Positions 48,058 through 55,360 of a stretch of DNA of 64,000 nucleotides are shown here, in pieces. The stretch is from a virus, in IMG/VR virus record IMGVR_UViG_3300031951_000003, positions 186,001 to 250,000 of that record; one strand, written 5' to 3'. A program made the translations under genes and the position numbers. The notes beneath the pieces are model-generated. The model had not been told where the DNA came from. It did not search any database and was given only the letters and a program-made list of their open reading frames with translations. Each line of letters begins with the position of its first letter. Positions within the stretch are counted from its first letter, which is position 1.

Positions 48058-49297
48058 AAGTGTAGTTCATTACTCCTTCTTCGTCGAAGTATTTTTTTAT
48101 TGGAACGTGGTTTTGAAATTTGTGGGAGTGTCCTCTCTCTTCATTCCAATACCAATCATCGAAACCAAGCTCTTTGATTCTATCATGAATCCTTTTGTCG
48201 TAGTGGTCTCTGATTAATCTCGCCCTTCTGTTTATATCATAAGCATTGTTATCAACAGTGCTATTACGATTGTTGTATTGTAAGTATAACATTCTTTTCA
48301 CGTGAATAAACCTTGTATGTAAGAATGTTCTGACAATCATTTCAAAGTCATCGGCTACCGGGGTTAGTTTGTTGTGACCACCGAGTTCATGATAGAGCTT
48401 TCTTTCCCACATTCTTATGTGGTCGGGCATTGAGATGTTGAAACGGATTGTCAATGGATTGATATCTGGATACCAATGTGCCAGATACTTTTGTCCATCA
48501 GCATAAACCCACGAGTGTCCTGCATAACCGAAGTCAAAAAAGTTATCAGGTCTAGCATACCAATTACCTGACCAATCATGGTCATAAGACTTCATTTCAC
48601 CATCATCGTATAACTCACATACATCAGTATACAAGAAACCAGCATCAGGGTATTTTTCGATTGCGTCATTACAAACCTCCAAACAATCACTTATGAGTGC
48701 ATCATCGTGGTCCAATTCACAAAGCCAATCTCCATCACACAACATAGCCGCCCTGTTTTTAGCTAACCCTACATTACCCCCTGAAGTGGGATATATTTTG
48801 TGTATCTTTACTCTGTAATCAATGTTCGAAAATTCCTTCAACAAGTTCCAAGTCTCGTCATCTGGCGAATCATCAACAACAACCCATTCCCAATTTGTGA
48901 ATGTTTGATTCTTCAAACTTTCATAAGTTCTCCTTATTCTCTCTCCTGTTTTATATGTTGGTGTAAAAATTGAGAATCTCGGTCTTTGATAGTCAGTATT
49001 TTTGAATACCGTTTGACAAACAACTATGTTTGCTAAAACGTTATCCTGAGGTAAGAATTCGTAATGAACATGTTTTTGTTTTAAGAAATAATGAGGAACT
49101 TCGATTTCATCTATAAAGGACAGGATAACATCAGGTTGATATTTCGTATAATCCCCCGCCACATCATTGGTATAGGGTAATGCATAAATGGTGACTTCAT
49201 CATAAAGTCTTTCCTCGAAGTAAATATCAGATTCTAAAATGAATTTCCCTGTGGAAACCCAACCGTAAACTATCGCACTAGGTTTTTTTGTCTTCAT
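48050..49297 (-). CDS. Family 2 glycosyltransferase
   Basis: 415 residues. About 100 N-terminal residues resemble a nucleotide-sugar or accessory module (SAIVYGWVSTGKFILESDIY; PDVILSFIDEIEVPHYFLKQ). RPRFSIFTPTYKTGERIRRT, WVVVDDSPDDETW and WLCELDHDDALISDCLEVCN are classic GT2 motifs (DDS, DHDD). RARLIRDHYDKRIHDRIKEL forms the tail. Acts in the Glf operon, probably building a glycan on host or virion. Confidence 0.88.
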   Translation of the reverse strand: MKTKKPSAIVYGWVSTGKFILESDIYFEERLYDEVTIYALPYTNDVAGDYTKYQPDVILSFIDEIEVPHYFLKQKHVHYEFLPQDNVLANIVVCQTVFKNTDYQRPRFSIFTPTYKTGERIRRTYESLKNQTFTNWEWVVVDDSPDDETWNLLKEFSNIDYRVKIHKIYPTSGGNVGLAKNRAAMLCDGDWLCELDHDDALISDCLEVCNDAIEKYPDAGFLYTDVCELYDDGEMKSYDHDWSGNWYARPDNFFDFGYAGHSWVYADGQKYLAHWYPDINPLTIRFNISMPDHIRMWERKLYHELGGHNKLTPVADDFEMIVRTFLHTRFIHVKRMLYLQYNNRNSTVDNNAYDINRRARLIRDHYDKRIHDRIKELGFDDWYWNEERGHSHKFQNHVPIKKYFDEEGVMNYTYE

Positions 49298-49598
49298 CTA
49301 AGTGGTGAATTGTTTCTTTGGATGGTCTATTCTTTTTATCTGAAGCTTTTTTCATCATTTTTTCAAACTGTCTTGCTTGGTCTTTGACCATTTCAGAATC
49401 AATTTTGTAAATTCGACCATCCGTTCCATCTAAATTTAATCTTACACCTTCGGTTGTAAAGATGGAAATTGATTCATATCTACATAAATTATCGAAGTCC
49501 CATACCGTTGTGGAATGAAGTCCTTGAACCTCTCCTTTGTTGATTCCACCATATTTTGTGAAGTGAATGAATTTATCACCTTTTTTAAACATCTCCAT
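49278..49598 (-). CDS. Hypothetical protein (106 aa)
   Basis: KKGDKFIHFTKYGGINKGEV, HSTTVWDFDNLCRYESISIF and TTEGVRLNLDGTDGRIYKID form a beta barrel-like core, then a charged helix. Overlaps neighbours by 13-20 bases in the glycan operon. No family recognised. Confidence 0.58.
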   Translation of the reverse strand: MEMFKKGDKFIHFTKYGGINKGEVQGLHSTTVWDFDNLCRYESISIFTTEGVRLNLDGTDGRIYKIDSEMVKDQARQFEKMMKKASDKKNRPSKETIHHLDEDKKT

Positions 49599-49917
49599 CT
49601 GAATCCCAATCTGTTAATACGAATTCTAATCTAACTGCCTCGATATGTCCATACCTATTTACCCAAGCATTTCCCTTGAGTCCACCACTCGAAGAAAAGT
49701 AAGTTGCTTTCGAACATTTCCCTTTTTTTGCCAATTCCATAGCATCTCTCAGCCTACCGACAGCAGATGATTTCAACATTTCGATTGTGGGTGTATTTGA
49801 ATCAAAAGCCCAAGTCCATCGAAGAGTCTTCATAGCGATTTCACATTTACGGAAATCGAAATTGTCGAGAATCTCGGCAATCATTTTGTTTTCTTGCTCA
49901 ATGATTTTGTTACTCAT
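49585..49917 (-). CDS. Hypothetical protein (110 aa)
   Basis: MSNKIIEQENKMIAEILDNF helix, LRWTWAFDSNTPTIEMLKSS, GRLRDAMELAKKGKCSKATY and GGLKGNAWVNRYGHIEAVRL. The WxW...TP...LK and GG-G-W pattern suggests a small enzyme-like or binding fold found in phages. First gene of the glycan operon. No family recognised. Confidence 0.55.
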   Translation of the reverse strand: MSNKIIEQENKMIAEILDNFDFRKCEIAMKTLRWTWAFDSNTPTIEMLKSSAVGRLRDAMELAKKGKCSKATYFSSSGGLKGNAWVNRYGHIEAVRLEFVLTDWDSDGDV

Positions 49918-49954
49918 GAGAAGAATAATAAAAAATAAAATTTATAAAGGAAAA

Positions 49955-50626
49955 TTACGGTTTTATGTATACCTTGGTGCCTGAAGGAATTGAGTTCAAC
50001 ATCCATTGAATTGCATTGTTTGAAACTCTAATACAACCGTTGGAACGAGGAGTTCCTAAGTTTTTCTCTTTGTTTGTTCCGTGGAAATATATGTTCCTTG
50101 AAAATGCGTTTTTGTTACATGGCTCTAACCCATCGAGTTCCAAAATACCTGTGAGAACCTCAGCCACGTGTCTTTGTCCCTTCTCATCCACTCTCATCGA
50201 GTCTTTGTCAGGACCCAAAATTTTACCTGTTGGAGTTTTAGCCACAATCACCTCATATGGTTTTGCCTCAACTTTTCCTTTTACTTGTAACAAACCTGTT
50301 GGTGTTTCCTTATTATCAGGACGATTGTTAAAACCATTCGCACCAGTTGATACAATAACAGTTTTGATTGCGGTTTTACCGTCTTGTGTGTAATACATTC
50401 TTTGTTCAGGTCCCCAAACTATCAGAAGTTTTTCTCCCTGTTTTATCATTCCCTTTTCAACCAATTCAGAATAAAGTTCTTTCCAATCTTCAGCTTCAAT
50501 TATTTCAGGACTACAATCGGTAACCTTTGGTTTCTCTTCTTCATCATCAAACCAAGTGCTCGGTTTATACCAAGCCTTTTGTTCTTGTAACTTCGCCAAC
50601 TGTGATTTGGTTATGATATACTTCAT
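49955..50626 (-). CDS. Tagged L,D-transpeptidase (YkuD-type)
   Basis: 223 residues from ATG 50626. MKYIITKSQLAKLQEQ is tag B (LQE|Q). VIVSTGANGFNNRPDNKETP, TGLLQ (strands), YFHGTN with His182, and RSNGCIRVSNN (195-204) with catalytic Cys198 form a clear L,D-transpeptidase core; the middle domain (KGEKLLIVWGPEQRMYYTQD) is the usual first strands. It should form or remodel 3-3 cross-links in the periplasm. Second tagged example, unrelated in middle region to 20721. Confidence 0.82.
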   Translation of the reverse strand: MKYIITKSQLAKLQEQKAWYKPSTWFDDEEEKPKVTDCSPEIIEAEDWKELYSELVEKGMIKQGEKLLIVWGPEQRMYYTQDGKTAIKTVIVSTGANGFNNRPDNKETPTGLLQVKGKVEAKPYEVIVAKTPTGKILGPDKDSMRVDEKGQRHVAEVLTGILELDGLEPCNKNAFSRNIYFHGTNKEKNLGTPRSNGCIRVSNNAIQWMLNSIPSGTKVYIKP

Positions 50627-50653
50627 AAAAATAAATACCTTTATTAACAAAAA

Positions 50654-50675
50654 AACCCCTCACTAAGGAGGGGTT
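50654..50675 (-). terminator. Hairpin terminator
   Basis: AACCCCTC-ACTAAG-GAGGGGTT, T-rich on the minus-strand 3' side; follows the DoxX-like gene. Confidence 0.78.
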
Positions 50676-50693
50676 TGAATTTTACGTTTCGTT

Positions 50694-51032
50694 TTAGAAA
50701 AGTCTAAGGAGATAACTTATAACTGCAGCTAAGCCAACAAGAGCTGGCATTTCTGTTTTGTTTCCACCCATCAAAGATAAGTGTAAAACAACAGCCGCAC
50801 TCATGAAACAACAAATAATAAAAGCACCGATAACAGATGTCATTGGAACTGAAAGGAGGATTGCTCCAATAAGTTCACCTACGCCTGTAATAACTCTATA
50901 CTTTTCGAGTTTCATGTAAGCAAAATTTCCAACCATTTCTTGGGTTCCAACGATTTTTTCAATTGCTCCTTTACCTAAAAAAAGAGAGGTGACAACTGAA
51001 AGAACCCACCCGATAATTGCGATAATACTCAT
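50694..51032 (-). CDS. DoxX-like membrane protein (112 aa)
   Basis: Four hydrophobic helices (IIAIIGWVLSVVTSLFLGKG, YRVITGVGELIGAILLSVPM, VIGAFIICCFMSAAVVLHLS, MPALVGLAAVISYLLRLF) with the GExxGAxxL signature of the DoxX superfamily between helices 1 and 2. DoxX-like proteins are small inner-membrane proteins of poorly defined redox-related function; a phage copy is uncommon. Confidence 0.72.
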   Translation of the reverse strand: MSIIAIIGWVLSVVTSLFLGKGAIEKIVGTQEMVGNFAYMKLEKYRVITGVGELIGAILLSVPMTSVIGAFIICCFMSAAVVLHLSLMGGNKTEMPALVGLAAVISYLLRLF

Positions 51033-51092
51033 AATGATTAATTTATTATGGGATTATAACCTGAAACCCTGAACAAGTAAAGTATTCCGATA

Positions 51093-51308
51093 TTATGAAT
51101 TCATTTGTGAAAGGAACTCATGGATTATTTCTTGACACTCATCTTCATTACCAGCTTCATCGTCCCACATAATTTCAGATGAGTCCGCAGTCCAATCATC
51201 CCACTCATCCCAAGTGGCAACGATTGTGAATTTTCTTTCATCATCAGTTTCTCCATTAAACCAAACAGTTTTGGAAGTTGTTTTCGGTGAGTCAAAATCT
51301 ATTTTCAT
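51093..51308 (-). CDS. Acidic small protein (71 aa)
   Basis: MKIDFDSPKTTSKTVWFNGE, KFTIVATWDEWDDWTADSSE and a helix (NEDECQEIIHEFLSQMNS). Strongly acidic, Trp-rich, beta hairpin then helix. No family recognised. Confidence 0.5.
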   Translation of the reverse strand: MKIDFDSPKTTSKTVWFNGETDDERKFTIVATWDEWDDWTADSSEIMWDDEAGNEDECQEIIHEFLSQMNS

Positions 51309-51355
51309 ATTATTTATATTTTCACAAATATAGGAAAATTTTGTGACAAAAAAAA

Positions 51356-51371
51356 CCCCTCTAATGAGGGG
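51356..51371 (-). terminator. Hairpin terminator
   Basis: CCCCTC-TAAT-GAGGGG; ends the transcript of the 51377-51448 / 51455 genes. Confidence 0.75.
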
Positions 51372-51376
51372 CTCTT

Positions 51377-51448
51377 TTACTTTTTACACCATCCGAAACA
51401 TACTTTACCAAAAGTTATTTTCGTGATGAAATTACAGATTTGTTTCAT
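51377..51448 (-). CDS. Possible Cys-containing basic peptide (23 aa)
   Basis: MKQICNFITKITFGKVCFGW then CKK, right before a terminator. Three Cys and six Lys. Too short to be certain; kept because start, stop and terminator are neatly placed after the 51455 gene. Confidence 0.3.
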   Translation of the reverse strand: MKQICNFITKITFGKVCFGWCKK

Positions 51449-51454
51449 GATTTA

Positions 51455-51775
51455 TTAAACTTTTCTTCTGTGTGGTTTACCATGATGTCTTTGACATTTG
51501 GAACACACAGGTTGTGGTTTATGTTGAGCCATTCTAATTCTTTGAGCCGCTCTCATTTGTTGCATTCTTTTGAATTGTTCTTCAGACATTGTTATAATGA
51601 CTTTACCGTCTTTCTTTTCAATCTGAGGTCTTTCCATTTCCCATCTTTGTCGATGGTCTATAAAGTCTCTAAATTGATTAGGAAGAGGTCTTTGGCCTTG
51701 TGGTCTCATAGGCGGTTGAGCTGCTAGTGTAAGTGTGGCAAATACACCGAGCAGAATTAATGTGATTTTTTTCAT
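51455..51775 (-). CDS. Secreted basic protein (106 aa)
   Basis: MKKITLILLGVFATLTLAAQ is a Sec signal peptide (cleavage near LAAQ). The mature part is Pro/Arg/Gln-rich (PPMRPQGQRPLPNQFRD) with a strand (KKDGKVIITMSEEQFKRM) and ends KPQPVCSKCQRHHGKPHRRK, a CxxC with several His that may bind metal. Four-base overlap with the 51772 gene. Expected in the host periplasm. Confidence 0.62.
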   Translation of the reverse strand: MKKITLILLGVFATLTLAAQPPMRPQGQRPLPNQFRDFIDHRQRWEMERPQIEKKDGKVIITMSEEQFKRMQQMRAAQRIRMAQHKPQPVCSKCQRHHGKPHRRKV

Positions 51776-53337
51776 GTTATTGCTTTAAATTTTTCTGTAC
51801 TTAAATAAGTATTTTCCCAATAAGGTGGATTAATTTTTTTTGGACTTACTTTTTTCAAAAACTCACCATTGATATCATAAACGTTTACTTTGTCTGATGG
51901 CGTCCCTAATGAGAAATCAGCCTCGAAAATATACATGTTTCCATCTTTCGATTTGACCACGTCAGTCCAAAGACCACTTCGGTAACCCCCTCGAAAACTA
52001 CCTTGGGAGCGAATAGCTCCATTTGGAAAATAATAAGTCCATTTACCTAAGTAAGACTTAGTAGCTCCGATTTTACCCATGGCTTCAACTTTTCCTGTTC
52101 TTCCGAAAAAAATAGTTTTACCATATGGGTAAGAATCCCGTTCGTCTCTCATGTTGGAAACATATCTAATTTTACCTGTACCAGTATAGCCCGTTTGAGT
52201 CATATCTGAATAATTCATATTCTTATAAACTCCGTCCCAATCACCCATCATCCATATACCTATTCGTTTTCCGTTATTATTATATGTGCCTTTTCTGTAA
52301 ATTTTTCCGTTTTTGAAATTCTCTTCATATTCACCTACTAAACCTCCACTTAAAGTGGTTCCCTTTTTCTCAATTTTTCCGTCGGAATAGTATTGAACAA
52401 AAGGCCCTTCTTCTTCACCATTTTTATAAGTCTTAATTCCCGCAAGTTGTCCTCCACCGTAAAAGTATTTCCACACACCCTGCTTTCTACCATTGTCGTC
52501 TTCGAAACCTTTATCTTTAACGGGGATTTCAAATTGGCTTGGAAAATTTTCAGCTTCGATACTATATTTTGGAACCCTATCACCAACAAATTTGAAAAAA
52601 TCTATTTGTTTTATCTTATGCGTTTCATAGTCATTTTTGTCCATAAACTGACCTGACTCATGATGTAATTGATAAGGAGACCTCCTATCATCCAAATTAA
52701 AAAGTAAAAAATAACTTGAACCCTTTGGGTCAGTCAGATAATTTTTGAAGTAACTATATTGACCTATGGTACATATATCAATTTTAGCACCTTTGTCTCT
52801 TCCTTTGCATCTTCCTAGAATGTCTCTATATAACTTCCAAACATCTTTGTTTACACCAAAAACTTCGAATACCTGATACTTGTAGTCGCCATTGTCATAT
52901 ATCCCCAAGTATTTTATTCCACCTGAGGATTCCAACTTCTCGATATCATTTTGTGAAACAAAGTTATCTTTACCCTGTATTTCATCATAGACAATATTTC
53001 CTTCTCTAAGTTTAACAATCTCTTGCAAAAATTTCTTAACATCTTCGGCGGTCCTATACAGGTGAATGTCCTTGTATTCAAACTTTTTCTTATTTTTCTC
53101 GTATAGGTCGAAGTATTCTTTATACTTGTATACATCCTCGGCTTTGATAATACCAGTTCCCACCTTCTTTGTGAGCCAACTCAATAAATAAAATTTGTTA
53201 CCCGTAACTTCAACTATTTTATTGAAGTCATCTTCTGAAATGGGCTTTCCCTCACCTACATATTTGTTTTTGAGATTGAGAACATTTTGGTCAACTTGTT
53301 CTTTTAATACTTTCCAAATGAGGGAGCGTAGTTCCAT
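51772..53337 (-). CDS. Tagged MORN-like repeat protein (521 aa)
   Basis: MELRSLIWKVLKEQ is tag F (LKE|Q). Residues 20-270 form an unrecognised alpha/beta domain with KCKGRDKGAKIDICTIGQYS-like features and HHESGQF. Residues 280-480 are MORN-type or toxin-antitoxin-repeat hairpins of about 22 residues: GRKQGVWKYFYGGGQLAGIK, GEEEGPFVQYYSDGKIEKKG, GEYEENFKNGKIYRKGTYNN, YLGKWTYYFPNGAIRSQGSF and more, with the G-x-W-x-x-x-x-x-x-G period. Ends YWENTYLSTEKFKAIT. Repeats likely bind a partner or surface. Confidence 0.7.
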   Translation of the reverse strand: MELRSLIWKVLKEQVDQNVLNLKNKYVGEGKPISEDDFNKIVEVTGNKFYLLSWLTKKVGTGIIKAEDVYKYKEYFDLYEKNKKKFEYKDIHLYRTAEDVKKFLQEIVKLREGNIVYDEIQGKDNFVSQNDIEKLESSGGIKYLGIYDNGDYKYQVFEVFGVNKDVWKLYRDILGRCKGRDKGAKIDICTIGQYSYFKNYLTDPKGSSYFLLFNLDDRRSPYQLHHESGQFMDKNDYETHKIKQIDFFKFVGDRVPKYSIEAENFPSQFEIPVKDKGFEDDNGRKQGVWKYFYGGGQLAGIKTYKNGEEEGPFVQYYSDGKIEKKGTTLSGGLVGEYEENFKNGKIYRKGTYNNNGKRIGIWMMGDWDGVYKNMNYSDMTQTGYTGTGKIRYVSNMRDERDSYPYGKTIFFGRTGKVEAMGKIGATKSYLGKWTYYFPNGAIRSQGSFRGGYRSGLWTDVVKSKDGNMYIFEADFSLGTPSDKVNVYDINGEFLKKVSPKKINPPYWENTYLSTEKFKAIT

Positions 53338-53366
53338 GTTTTATAAATACTTTGGACATAAAAAAA

Positions 53367-53384
53367 CCCCCGATTTCTCGGGGG
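53367..53384 (-). terminator. Hairpin terminator
   Basis: CCCCCGA-TTTC-TCGGGGG, the strongest GC stem among the terminators; between the 53392 microprotein and the 51772 gene. Confidence 0.8.
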
Positions 53385-53391
53385 CCTTTAC

Positions 53392-53499
53392 TTATTTCTT
53401 GATTTTAGAAACAAGCTTTAGAATATGTGGTCCCACCACAACTCCGACAACGACACCTAATAAAAAGTGCCAATGCCATAAAAATTCTAATTGTTCCAT
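53392..53499 (-). CDS. Single-pass membrane peptide (35 aa)
   Basis: From ATG 53499: MEQLEFLWHWHFLLGVVVGV, then VVGPHILKLVSKIKK. One membrane helix, two His before it, basic end. Terminator follows 8 bases after the stop. Confidence 0.42.
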   Translation of the reverse strand: MEQLEFLWHWHFLLGVVVGVVVGPHILKLVSKIKK

Positions 53500-53529
53500 A
53501 GTTTTTTAAAAGGTTTAATTTTGTTTAGA

Positions 53530-53976
53530 CTATAAATGATAGTTCAGACCCAAACCTACAAGGTTGGAATGCTTACCATCTTTTACAGTTCTTAGAATTG
53601 ATTGTTCTAAGCACCACTTCTTGTTTATCTTGTATCCAATGGTAGGGACATAAGTAAATTGCCCTTTTTGTCCATCGAACAAAGTAACACCCCCGTCAAG
53701 ACCAACATAAAGGTTCTTCTTAAGGTGCTTACGGTATCCAACTAAAACAGGCATTCTTACAAAAGACGCCTTGTCTTGCATGAACTGGAAAGATACATTC
53801 AAATTCTTTTTATGAAAGTTAACTTTCTGACCCCATGCTTTGGAATCCCAACCAACATTTCCTGCTAACGGAGCGTTCACAGTTGCACCAACAGAGATAT
53901 CCCATCCCTTTTTATCTTGTGCAAATGTTACTAGCGAACATACGAGAGCAAAAAATAACAAAAATTGTTTCTTCAT
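53530..53976 (-). CDS. Secreted outer-membrane beta-barrel-like protein (148 aa)
   Basis: MKKQFLLFFALVCSLVTFAQ is a Sec signal peptide ending FAQ. Mature strands (GWDISVGATVNAPLAGNVGW, VRMPVLVGYRKHLKKNLYVG, FTYVPTIGYKINKKWCLEQS) end in HSNLVGLGLNYHL, a terminal aromatic/hydrophobic strand like those recognised by the BAM complex. It likely sits in the host outer membrane; a receptor-masking role is inference. Confidence 0.68.
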   Translation of the reverse strand: MKKQFLLFFALVCSLVTFAQDKKGWDISVGATVNAPLAGNVGWDSKAWGQKVNFHKKNLNVSFQFMQDKASFVRMPVLVGYRKHLKKNLYVGLDGGVTLFDGQKGQFTYVPTIGYKINKKWCLEQSILRTVKDGKHSNLVGLGLNYHL

Positions 53977-54009
53977 TTTCGTTTTATTTAACGGTTTATA
54001 AATAAAAAA

Positions 54010-54041
54010 CCCATCTTCACCTACAACTAAGTTGAGATGGG
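54010..54041 (-). terminator. Hairpin terminator
   Basis: CCCATCT...AGATGGG with an inner CAACT/AGTTG stem, after the upstream 54.1 kb block start on plus coordinates, i.e. downstream of 54091-54408. Confidence 0.65.
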
Positions 54042-54090
54042 ATGGGATTTATATTCTCTTATAAATATCTTTGAAAATCCGAAAATCGTC

Positions 54091-54408
54091 TTACATGAAC
54101 CTTTTGACCCTGTAACCCATGTTACCCAAGTAATCCTTGAAAACCTCTTTTGTTCCTGTTTTGGATAGGTTAAACATGATTTTTACGAGTTCGAAAAGTT
54201 GGTCAGTAACGAATAAAATTTGGTCACCTTTCTCATATGCCATCTTGTTTTCCTTACCTTTTCCGAACAAGACTAGGTTGTTAGTTTCCTCAGGAGAATA
54301 GTCCTCAAGGTAACTGTCAAGAAATAAAAAAATCTTGTCATTTATTTTAGATTCTCCAACAATTCCAAGGAACTTGTTTAATCTATTTTCTGTGATGATG
54401 TATTTCAT
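54091..54408 (-). CDS. Tagged small protein (105 aa)
   Basis: MKYIITENRLNKFLGIVGES is tag B (VGE|S). Helices and short strands (DKIFLFLDSYLEDYSPEETN, KGDQILFVTDQLFELVKIMF) with FKDYLGNMGYRVKRFM. Last of four tag-B genes in a row; overlaps the next by 4 bases. Confidence 0.62.
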   Translation of the reverse strand: MKYIITENRLNKFLGIVGESKINDKIFLFLDSYLEDYSPEETNNLVLFGKGKENKMAYEKGDQILFVTDQLFELVKIMFNLSKTGTKEVFKDYLGNMGYRVKRFM

Positions 54409-54713
54409 GGCTCTACGAATTCCACCTTAACATTGAATTTATTTTCGAACCATAGTTTAATTAAGAGTTTCATTTTTTCTTCACTCAAAGCAAACATATC
54501 GGTCATATTTTTTTGGAAGTGGCGGTTAACCCATAATCTTCCATCTGTGTGGTCAAATTCCATAATGTCCTCCCAATCGTCTTCACCATCCCCAATTTGG
54601 TGAGATACTACAATATAAGGATGAAGTCGGTTAACAACCTTCCTTTCAATCAAATTGTTAAGGTAGTCGATAATAAACTGATTCAACCTATTTTCAGAAA
54701 TAATGTATTTCAT
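54405..54713 (-). CDS. Tagged acidic small protein (102 aa)
   Basis: ATG 54713 (MKYIISENRLNQFIIDYLNN), tag B; the longer reading upstream is rejected for that reason. Body IGDGEDDWEDIMEFDHTDGR and closing LLIKLWFENKFNVKVEFVEP share the WF...F element. Neighbour of a paralogue at 54715. Confidence 0.6.
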   Translation of the reverse strand: MKYIISENRLNQFIIDYLNNLIERKVVNRLHPYIVVSHQIGDGEDDWEDIMEFDHTDGRLWVNRHFQKNMTDMFALSEEKMKLLIKLWFENKFNVKVEFVEP

Positions 54714-54714
54714 A

Positions 54715-55068
54715 TTACTCGTCTTCATTTTGGTCTTCTTCATGCATCCACTCAAAATTATCCATTGTGAGGGATTTATCATATCTCTCATTGAACCAAT
54801 TTATTATGGTTTTGATGGCGTCGAGATTAGGAATTGAAAAAAGTTTAGTTAATTGAGTAACTAATCCATCACTAAGGTAAATCACTTCAAACTCTCTGTG
54901 TGGATGCATACTTGAATATTGAATTCTGTAAAGAATTTTGCTTGTATTATACTGTCCGTCTGCAAGATTAAACTCACCATCACCAATATCCCACTCCCAC
55001 CAATCGATTGAATCAAGATAAGATAATATCAAATTTTTTAACCTATTTTCTGTTATTACGTACTTCAT
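54715..55068 (-). CDS. Tagged acidic small protein (117 aa)
   Basis: MKYVITENRLKNLILSYLDS is tag B. WWEWDIGDGEFNLADGQYNT, strand pair (ILYRIQYSSMHPHREFEVIY) and closing IKTIINWFNERYDKSLTMDN. Same plan as 54405, 12591 and 12923. Acidic tail (HEEDQNEDE). Overlaps the next gene by 26 bases. Confidence 0.6.
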   Translation of the reverse strand: MKYVITENRLKNLILSYLDSIDWWEWDIGDGEFNLADGQYNTSKILYRIQYSSMHPHREFEVIYLSDGLVTQLTKLFSIPNLDAIKTIINWFNERYDKSLTMDNFEWMHEEDQNEDE

Positions 55069-55360
55069 GGTTAATATTTCTTATTGTTGCGGTGGCTGAA
55101 TGAACGGGAACTCCAACCATATCCTCAACGAACTGTGCAAGTTGGTGTTTAAAAAAATGAAAATCAGGACCCATAGTTCTTTCGGTAACATAAAATATTG
55201 GATGAAGAATATAATAGGTTCCACCCATCATTGCTTTACCTTCTTCAATCGCAACCTCAGTTTTCATAACAGAGTTGTTTGTGAAAGTCTCAGCAACCTG
55301 TTTGATAATTTCTTTTATCCTATCGTTTTGTTGTTCTGTAATAATATATCTTTTCATCAT
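55043..55360 (-). CDS. Tagged small protein (105 aa)
   Basis: MMKRYIITEQQNDRIKEIIK is tag B-like (IKE|I). Strands (YYILHPIFYVTERT), FHFFKHQLAQFVEDMVGVPV helix and a final strand ATATIRNI. The helix-strand-helix-strand plan resembles the 24647 protein. Overlaps the 55357 gene by 4 bases. Confidence 0.58.
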   Translation of the reverse strand: MMKRYIITEQQNDRIKEIIKQVAETFTNNSVMKTEVAIEEGKAMMGGTYYILHPIFYVTERTMGPDFHFFKHQLAQFVEDMVGVPVHSATATIRNINHEVRNNRK

